A stretch of 64,000 nt of DNA. It comes from Chytridium lagenaria. Taxonomy: Eukaryota > Chytridiomycota > Chytridiomycetes > Chytridiales > Chytridiaceae. Of the stretch, positions 57,641-64,000 are shown one piece after another. Each line of letters starts with the position of its first letter. Position 1 is the first letter of the stretch. The stretch is taken from NCBI GenBank assembly GCA_025449115.1, contig JAHLKC010000056.1:124001-188000 (forward strand). The letters run 5' to 3'. The notes under the pieces were generated by a model. That model was given only the letters and a program-made list of their open reading frames with translations, had not been told where the DNA came from and searched no databases. The position numbers and the translations under genes are program-made.

Positions 57641-59181
57641 CTAAGTAGAGCAGTGGAGCCGAGCACAAACCGCACTAGTAGCGCTGGGCTTCGAACAACG
57701 GTTTGAACAGTCTCGTCCATAGTGACCACGTTTTTTGCAGTGGCCGCAAACATTCTGGTCGGTGGGTGGTTTTGGGAGTGAAGACATAGAGGTCTTGGTG
57801 GTACCCACCGGGGCCGAACGGGAATCCGACGAAGAACCCGACGCCGGGCGCTCGTAAGGTGTCTGGGCGAGGCGGCGGGAGTGGGTGATCTTCACAGCAT
57901 TACCAAGTTGGCGAGACTCGTTTAATATAGCAGCCGCCAGAAGGGAAGCGTCTGGATTGGGCAAGCGCCAACCCAGGATATTGATAATGGCGGAAAGCTC
58001 GTTGCGGAGTGGAAGAAACTCCCCGTCGGCTAAGCGGAAGTGGGAGCGGTTAAGGAGGGTCTTCCAAGCCGACGATTGAGCCGGGCTGAGGCACCGGCAA
58101 TCCACCCCAATGTCGTGAAGGATGGAGAGGCGACCATAGAAAGCATCACGCGAGCGGATCCAAAAGGGCGGAGGGTCCCGTTCATTAGAACGAAGGAACT
58201 CGGCAGCCTCAGACCGGAAAGTACGCAAGGCCTGGGCATAGATAGCGACGTGCTATAAAGGAAGGTGGTAAGAAAAAGGGCGGTGGGGAAAGCATAGGCG
58301 GTGGTATGTAGAGTTGGGGCGGGAATCCAAGCAAACCATGTGCCATGAAAGGGATGGCGGGGGTATGCCAGGAGCTGGCGAGGGTTGCCAGGGGCTAGCG
58401 GGGGTGTGCCAGGAGCTGGCGGGGGTGTGCCAGAAGCTGGCGGGGGTGTGCCAGGAGCTGGCGGGGGTGTGCCAGGAGCTGGCGGGGTGTGCCAGGAAAG
58501 GAGAGGACGCAAGGTGTGCGTAGGGAGGAAATGACGAGTCAAATCCGAGATGGACCAAAGGCCATAAATATGAAAAGAAGGTATAATAAAAGAGATTTAC
58601 AAAGGAAATGTAGTATACATACAGGTACGTAGGGATCCTCGGAAAAGATGTCCGTATCGCGGATAAACTGACCAATATCAATCACCGAAGAAGGAGGAAC
58701 GGTCGGAGTGCGCGGTGAAAGACGAGAACGGGATTCGAGTTCCAAGGCAGCGATACGCTCTTGATGAGCACGAATAATCGCTTCAGCATCAGCCAATTCC
58801 CTACGGGCGAGAACGAGAGGATCCGGAGCCCCGTTGTCTGGATTGATAACATTAGGGGGAGGGATAACGGGGGGTGGATTAGGCGCGATTAACGGATGAT
58901 CAGCGGCCCCCCCCCCGTTAACCAGTGCTTGATTGACTGGATTACCAACAAAAGCGGTGAGGTTAGTGACGGGATCGACCGCGGGACGAGGAATAATAGC
59001 CGAGAGGGCCGTCATGATGCGAGGACGCATAGCTAAAAGCCCTTTCGGCCAAGGACGAGGCATTCCAATTGCCGTTGCGACGTTTTTGAGAGCGGTGTAG
59101 GAAAGGACGCTCACAAGCACACCATCCCAAGTGGTAAGGTGAGCGTCCAGTGGTGGGGGTGGTGGTGGTAAATCGTCCATC
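57641..59181 (-). pseudogene. Gag of the YR retrotransposon, with CCHC zinc knuckle
   Basis: Frame 1 (from ATG 59181, MDDLPPPPPPLDAHL, to about 58620) has 'VLVSVLSYTALKNVATAIGM' and a coiled segment ('ARRELADAEAIIRAHQERIA'). A possible intron starting GTATGT at about 58622 spans a minisatellite. Frame 2 (58228-57641) has 'LGWRLPNPDASLLAAAILNE' and the zinc knuckle 'CGHCKKRGHYGRDC' (C-X2-C-X4-H-X4-C). Gag would form the particle. Whether 58620-58250 is intron or coding is not decided by the sequence. Confidence 0.6.
58355..58500. repeat. Minisatellite of about 7 units of 20-21 bp
   Basis: Tandem copies of GCCAGGAGCTGGCGGGGGTGT with single-base variants, inside the gag region of the YR element. 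The unit contains the palindrome CCAGGAGCTGG-like core. There are no unique spacers, so it is not a CRISPR array. Confidence 0.85.
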
Positions 59182-59201
59182 GAACGTCGGAGAAGCGAGA
59201 A

Positions 59202-59370
59202 ACAAGGCAACTTAACTGCACCGGGTGTGCAGTTGAGTTGGAGAAAATGAAGAAGTTGTCCTTCATTTTCTCAACTCACCGATACCTTATGCACATAATG
59301 TCCGACTATGTTCGGACATTGTGTAACACAAGGTAACTTTGGTGAGTAGAGCGAATTCTGGAGATTATGT
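59202..59370 (-). repeat. Repeat A1 of the YR retrotransposon (5' end)
   Basis: 169 nt that appear identical to A2 (37397-37565). It abuts host intron sequence TTTTTTTCAG that ends at the acceptor of exon 8 of copy D. Confidence 0.85.
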
Positions 59371-59380
59371 TTTTTTTCAG

Positions 59381-60204
59381 TCGCTTGCAGAAGATCTGGT
59401 GAACGCGTCAGATGCCAACGTCGGCCATGAGGGCGGTGTGGATTTTGCAGAAACGGAGGGCGACCTGGAAGCCGACGCTGGGCTGATGGCCACAATGAAT
59501 GTCCGCAAAGACAGAAGCGAGACGACTGCGGAGATGGCCGCGGATGCCGGCGAGGAGGTTATGGTTAGCTCCTCTCTTCCACATGATTGTTCTTCTTCTT
59601 CTTCCTTTGTGACAAATTAACGTTTTAATGCGCGACTCATTTTTTTCATATATTTTTTATTTTCAGTCGCTTGGCGAAGATCTGGTGAACGCATCAGACG
59701 TTCACGTCGACCATGAGGGCGGTGTGGATGTTGTAGAAACCGAGGACGCTGTGGAAGCAGAAGTTGAGCTCGTGGCCACTGCGAATGTTCCCGTGTACCT
59801 GGAGGAAGGCGGTGATGACTTTACGGTTAGTTTTTCTATCATGCGTAATATTGTTCTTAGCAGTGATGCTGATTTTATAATCCTTTAGTTACTTGGTCAA
59901 CGTGTCCATGAACCAACTCCCGCGACTTCTCCCGCTAGTAACGTAGACATCACTGAGCCTGTCAAGAACGAGGCTGTCACCATTGAGGAACAATCCGAGG
60001 ATATTGGCCATATGATTGTGAGTCCCGTTTGCTAAAACCGTTCTCGTATGTCTAACTTTGATTTTTTAGATGCTTGCTGAGAGATACGCGCTCCACGGTC
60101 GCTCGCGACGGGGGAATGGCTGCAGAGGCTCTAGGAATGGCAGGCAACCCCCTTCGCAGGAGGAGCTTCGTCGCATTGCGTTGGTAACGAGGTTTAAGAA
60201 GTAG
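59381..60204 (+). CDS. Copy D of the modular acidic family, 3' half (exons 8-11), intact
   Basis: Exons 59381-59563 (61 codons), 59667-59825 (53 codons), 59889-60017 (43 codons) and 60070-60204 (45 codons with TAG). All introns are phase 0 and GT-AG, and there is no frame break. Exons 8 and 9 both begin 'SL(A/G)EDLVNASD' and are duplicates. Exon 8 ends like exon 7 of copy A ('ETTAEMAADAGEEVM'), so it is a hybrid made by unequal exchange. The last exon reads 'MLAERYALHGRSRRGNGCRG' and then a basic tail ending RFKK. The 5' half lies 22 kb away across the nested transposons. Confidence 0.7.
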
Positions 60205-60306
60205 AGATTAATGTACAGCTGTTCTTAGAAGCGTGGACTTTTAAAGCAAATAAAGGTTTTTTTTAGATGTAGACCAAAATTTTCTCTTGTTTGGGCTTCT
60301 TCTGAG

Positions 60307-61632
60307 ATGCAAGGGAGGCCGTCGTCTCGGGTCCAACCACCCCTTTCCATCTTACCTCTAGAGTTACGGCACAAGATCCTTCGCCTCACAGAGGATGTTG
60401 AACTCAACGTTACCATAAAGCTTGAATGCCTTTGGCTGGATTTGCCCAGACTTCACCCTTCCGACCCAACAACGGCATTTGACCGTCTCCATCCAGCTTC
60501 ACAATACTTTCCCATCTCCGTGGAGATTGCTGAAAAACTCGATAATGAACTTATCAACATCACAGACGAAAGTACTGCCATAATTGCTTGGCACATTCGA
60601 TATCAACAACGCAGGTTCTACATCTATTTGCACGAGGTGGCAGAACATGGCCGGTTAAAAGTCATCCAAATGTTTCATCGTTTCCGGTCAACTCTGTTCA
60701 GTTCCAATGTCATGGATGGAGCTTGTAGGAATGGTCACATTGATATCGTTAGATTTCTTCACACCTACCGCTCGGAAGGGTGCTCTACGGCCGCGATGGA
60801 CGAAGCGGCAGAGAATGGTCATTTGGAGGTGGTGCAATTTCTGCACGAGAATCGAACGGAAGGCTGTACAGTAGCTGCCATGGATGGAGCAGCGGCCTAC
60901 GGGTATTTAAATGTGGTTATATTCTTGCATGAAAATCGAGACGAGGGTTGCTCCAAAATGGCAATGTGTCGTGCTGCAAGATCTGGGTGTTTGGATGTCG
61001 TTCAATTCTTACACGAAAACAGGACGGAAGGATGCACCAGAAAAGCAATGGAGTGGGCGGCCGCCAGTGGGCATCTTGATGTCGTCAAGTTTCTTCATGA
61101 GAATAGGACGGAAGGAGGCGGGACGGGTGCGATGGATTGGGCAGCTGATAACGGGCAACTGGAGGTCTTGAGGTTTCTTCATGAAAACAGAGGAGAAGGT
61201 TGTACTGTTAATGCAATGAACTGGGCGGCCTTGCATGGACATTTGGAGGTCGTGGAGTTTTTGCATAATAATCGAAGTGAGGGCTGCACGACTGCTGCGA
61301 TGGATGGGGCGGCTAAAAACAGACATTTGGAGGTTGTTATATTCTTACATGAGAACAGGAAAGAAGGCTGCACGAAAGGTGCGATGAATTTCGCTGCAGA
61401 GGCTGGATGGTTGGCTGTGGTTCGATGGTTGCATGAAAACCGAACAGAAGGTTGCACGGCTTGGGCCATGGACAGCGCAGCTTCGTATGGAGACTTGGAG
61501 ATGGTTCGGTTCCTAGTTGAAAATCGAACAGAGGGATGTGTCAAGGATGCTCTTGCTAGGGCTGCTGAGAATGGACATGATGAGATAGTGGTGTTTTTAA
61601 GGAGCAATCTCAGAAAGTGCCCGCAGGCCTAG
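60307..61632 (+). CDS. F-box-like and ankyrin-type repeat protein
   Basis: A single intact exon of 441 residues. The N-terminus 'PLSILPLELRHKILRLTEDV' resembles an F-box-like start. From about residue 115 there are about 11 repeats of roughly 29 residues with core 'GHLEVVxFLHENRTEGCTxxAMDxAAxN'. They are ankyrin-like, but shorter than the usual 33. No transmembrane segment or signal peptide. Such arrays bind protein partners; with an F-box-like head the protein might act as an ubiquitin-ligase adaptor, which is inference. It starts about 100 nt after the stop of family copy D. The frame is unbroken over 1.3 kb, in contrast to most neighbours. Confidence 0.75.
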   Translation: MQGRPSSRVQPPLSILPLELRHKILRLTEDVELNVTIKLECLWLDLPRLHPSDPTTAFDRLHPASQYFPISVEIAEKLDNELINITDESTAIIAWHIRYQQRRFYIYLHEVAEHGRLKVIQMFHRFRSTLFSSNVMDGACRNGHIDIVRFLHTYRSEGCSTAAMDEAAENGHLEVVQFLHENRTEGCTVAAMDGAAAYGYLNVVIFLHENRDEGCSKMAMCRAARSGCLDVVQFLHENRTEGCTRKAMEWAAASGHLDVVKFLHENRTEGGGTGAMDWAADNGQLEVLRFLHENRGEGCTVNAMNWAALHGHLEVVEFLHNNRSEGCTTAAMDGAAKNRHLEVVIFLHENRKEGCTKGAMNFAAEAGWLAVVRWLHENRTEGCTAWAMDSAASYGDLEMVRFLVENRTEGCVKDALARAAENGHDEIVVFLRSNLRKCPQA

Positions 61633-61767
61633 GAAACATTTTAGGTGGTTATTCGGTTTTAAATATTTTTGGACGTGTTCATTTATTTGTTTAGAAAGCG
61701 ACTGGTATTGCTTTAGTTTTTTTTCCCCAAAGTTGCAAATAAATGAGTGTTGGTGCATTGAGTATTC

Positions 61768-62832
61768 TTGGGCACGACTTTATATTATAATACCGTCGCG
61801 TGTATGTCTACATGGACTATGCTTAACCCCATAATTATTTTTATAGCTGCTTACGAACAGGGCTGTTGGTAAAAGCGCTCTGGCTCGTGTCCGTTATGAC
61901 AGCAGCTTGAGATCGCCTCCCCCACGTTGTCCAGTACTCTGAAAATACGATTAGTTACGGCTTCCGATTTGACGGCATTTCTTCTCAACAGCCTTCTTCA
62001 CATACAACGCGCGCCAGATCTTTTGGTTCATAAATGCGCGCTGATTTCTAAGGACAAAACTCTTGGACGAGTTATTGGAACGAGTAACATGCTTTATGAC
62101 GGGGCATGATCAGTGGGTCCATGGAAATATGCATGCTGCAATTGTTTTTGGGATCGACGTCGAGTGCTGAAAAAGCTTCCAGACGGATAATAAGACCGTC
62201 ATTACACCGTCTTGTGGCATACCTGGAATTAAATTCATCGGAAAGGCCGTGCTCATATTTTTCCATCATCACGTTCTACGCGACGTGTTCAGGGTACGGG
62301 TGAAGGCCACTGAGTTTCGGACACAATCTTTTTCCAATGTTTTGCTCTGCGCTTTCTTCTGCAAAGAGGGATCGTCTTCAACCTTCCTCGCATCCAGGTG
62401 ATCCATGCTACAATGAGCACAGAGCAGGGATGCTGCAATCTGATGGGTGGATATGCGCTGTCAGTCTTCTAGGAACACGCATTACCAATAAACCTTCTCG
62501 CTTTCCTAAAGATTCGCAAGCGGGTTTGAAAGGAGGGGGATTGAAGACCCATGATCCAGAGCGTTCCACCCATCAAAATGCAGGAGAGAAGGATCGACCC
62601 TCAGCAAGAAGATTTGCTCGTTGATGGGATGGCTCACCATCTCTCTCCAACCACAAAGGCTCGCGGAAGATTTCGTGATTCAGCAGCCATGATTCAGCTC
62701 CGAATCGGACCTGTGAGGATAAAGAGAGGGTCACTCTCTCTACTGCGAAGCTCTTCATACATTCTTTCTCAAAAACGACAGCGTTAGAGATATTGAACCA
62801 CATCCTTCCATTTGCTCTTCACTCTTTCTACC
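61768..62832 (+). repeat. Duplicated upstream block of family copy E
   Basis: Homologous in inverted orientation to 19544-20510 upstream of copy A. Together with the gene it forms a duplicated unit of at least 3 kb; the right end runs off the window. Confidence 0.75.
62688..62710 (+). promoter_or_regulatory. Conserved upstream palindromic element, copy E
   Basis: CATGATTCAGCTCCGAATC followed by GGAC. It ends 123 nt before ATG 62833, with a GGATAAAGA TATA-like stretch just after. Confidence 0.6.
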
Positions 62833-64000
62833 ATGATGCCTCTCGACATGCTGGCAAACCTTTGCAACGACGGGATGACGCCCTTGACCGATAACTCTGA
62901 GTCTATGATGGCGACTATCTTAGATTGCAACATCCTGAACTCGATGGTGATTATTGGAAAAGAGACAATGAAGCCAGAGACCGTAAGATCCTTCCTTACT
63001 TCCATGTTCTTCCACTCCTTTCCTCATGTCTCTTACCTCGTCTTGCCGGTGTCTAGCACAAAGTGGGCTGTCTCCAGGCCGCTGACGCTTTGAAACGTCT
63101 GGGAATGTGCGCTGACGATTTGGCAAAGACACGCGACAAAGGCATCGTGGCCGCTATTCAATACTTTGCGTTTAATTTAACTGACGGGGCTCCATCTGCT
63201 GCCTCCAAGGTAGGCTCACAGGTAAACTTGGCCTTCTCATATTCTTTATTGCTTATCTAACGACGCCCTGTAGATCGACGATGGATGTGACGCGAGCGCA
63301 GAAACCCTGGTGGACGAAGCTTTGAGGTGTTCGGTGAGACCAACTGATCTTTGGAGTTTGGTCAACTTACCAGTTTCGTTGATATAGAATGCGACATACA
63401 GCCCGGGAGAGGTATCCGGTCGTCCTTCAGAGGCTGAGGTTTTGGCTTCTGATGCTCCTACTGTTGTCCCGACTCATGAAGTATCCATTGCGGTAAGCTT
63501 TACGTTTATTTTTGAATCTTTCTTGCCTCGTTTCTGTGATTTTACATTCTCACCTATAATGGCTTTCCTCCTTGTACGTAATAGACGTCGGAACCTCCTT
63601 GCACTGCTTCGTCAGCCTTCGAGGCTCACGGAGAGCCCGCCGAGAATGGCTTATTGGGAATCGCCACCGAGGAGTCTAAAAGTCGCTGTCCCGAGGTTGG
63701 CGAAATGGCCTCCCACAATATTGCCGACCGTTTCAACATGAACGACCGGTTCGCATCAATTGACGATGATGATGACATTGTAAGTAAAGATGACATTGAA
63801 GCATTTTCTGTTCCGTCCTTCTACATATCGTCTACACAGTTCTTACATTATCATATAAATCAGAGTTTTTGTCGTGATCAATTGCAGCCGGCACGTGAGA
63901 CTCAGCAAGGTTGTGAAAATCACGAGGAGTACGAGCTGGAGGATGATGGAAATGGGCGTGACAACAGTGAGGACACTAATCTCGATGTTGGTGCGGAGGA
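62833..64000 (+). CDS. Copy E of the phase-0 modular acidic gene family (truncated by window end)
   Basis: Six exons are visible: 62833-62982 (50 codons), 63057-63221 (55), 63274-63333 (20), 63388-63492 (35), 63585-63779 (65), and 63864 onward. Every one is a whole number of codons, so all introns are phase 0, and there is no frame break in the visible part. The start MMPLDMLANLCNDGM, 'SMMATILDCNILNSMVIIGK', 'HKVGCLQAADALKRLGMC', 'TLVDEALRCS', 'NATYSPGEVSGRPSEAE' and 'FASIDDDDDI' follow the order of copy A. Copy E is the cleanest full-pattern member in the window. Function unknown; acidic, soluble, no signal peptide. Confidence 0.75.

Larger units (their letters stand above)
37069..59370 (-). 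mobile_element. Tyrosine-recombinase (DIRS/PAT/Ngaro-type) retrotransposon, split by a Gypsy insertion
   Basis: On the minus strand the element runs A1 (59370-59202), gag with zinc knuckle, RT, RNase H, tyrosine recombinase, B1 (37605-37561), A2 (37565-37397), a short spacer, B2 (37113-37069). This is the split-direct-repeat layout known from PAT- and Ngaro-like elements. No target duplication is seen: host intron sequence abuts B2 on the left (TTTAAATA) and A1 on the right (TTTTTTTCAG), and the A/B and host junctions share ATGT, a likely crossover core. Without the Gypsy insertion at 40473-56586 the element is about 6.2 kb. Frames are broken in RT and YR, so activity is doubtful as written. 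It sits antisense in intron 7 of family copy D. Confidence 0.8.

Noticed and set aside
58355..58500. CRISPR-like array
   Set aside because: Units of 20-21 bp directly abut without unique spacers, and the context is a fungal retrotransposon. It is a minisatellite.

Overview
The window is eukaryotic and most likely fungal. Genes are cut by short GT-AG introns (about 39-230 nt), and there is an FG nucleoporin, a Hsp31/DJ-1 enzyme, chromodomain Ty3/Gypsy and tyrosine-recombinase retrotransposons, and a 29-residue ankyrin-like array of the 'HLEVVxFLHENRTEGC' type. I infer a zoosporic, chytrid-like lineage, but nothing in the window proves this. Single-nucleotide frame breaks, often in homopolymers, occur even in genes that should be conserved, so residual long-read indels are a serious alternative to real pseudogenes.

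Layout. 1-3.7 kb: minus-strand reverse-transcriptase element, cut by the window start and interrupted by a solo LTR. 4.2-11.2 kb: FG nucleoporin followed by three tandem, FG-less and decayed relatives. 11.9-22.6 kb: Hsp31/DJ-1-like enzyme (-), secreted 12-repeat protein (-), small membrane protein (+), copy A of a multi-exon acidic gene family (-), SCP2-like gene (-). 23.6-28.3 kb: family copies B and C (+). 29.4-34.8 kb: a large fusion of animal-type haem peroxidase, DOMON, cytochrome b561, cytochrome b5 and FAD/NAD(P)H reductase. 35.4-60.2 kb: family copy D, whose intron 7 holds a tyrosine-recombinase (DIRS/PAT/Ngaro-type) retrotransposon with split direct repeats; that element in turn holds a 16.1-kb Ty3/Gypsy chromovirus. 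60.3-61.6 kb: ankyrin-like gene. 62.8-64 kb: copy E, cut by the window end.

Most notable points. (1) The Gypsy element carries an apparently complete ExoIII/ExoA-type AP-endonuclease domain inside pol, between RNase H and integrase, contiguous with reading frame on both sides. (2) The peroxidase-DOMON-b561-b5-reductase fusion has the logic of a dual oxidase but is built from a different electron-transfer module. (3) The unrecognised gene family (five copies) is made of exons joined almost entirely at phase 0, with one exon always exactly 20 codons, a basic tail on an acidic protein, and a conserved upstream palindromic element about 107-123 nt before the start codon in every copy.

Functional links between the genes are not evident beyond shared promoters within the family.
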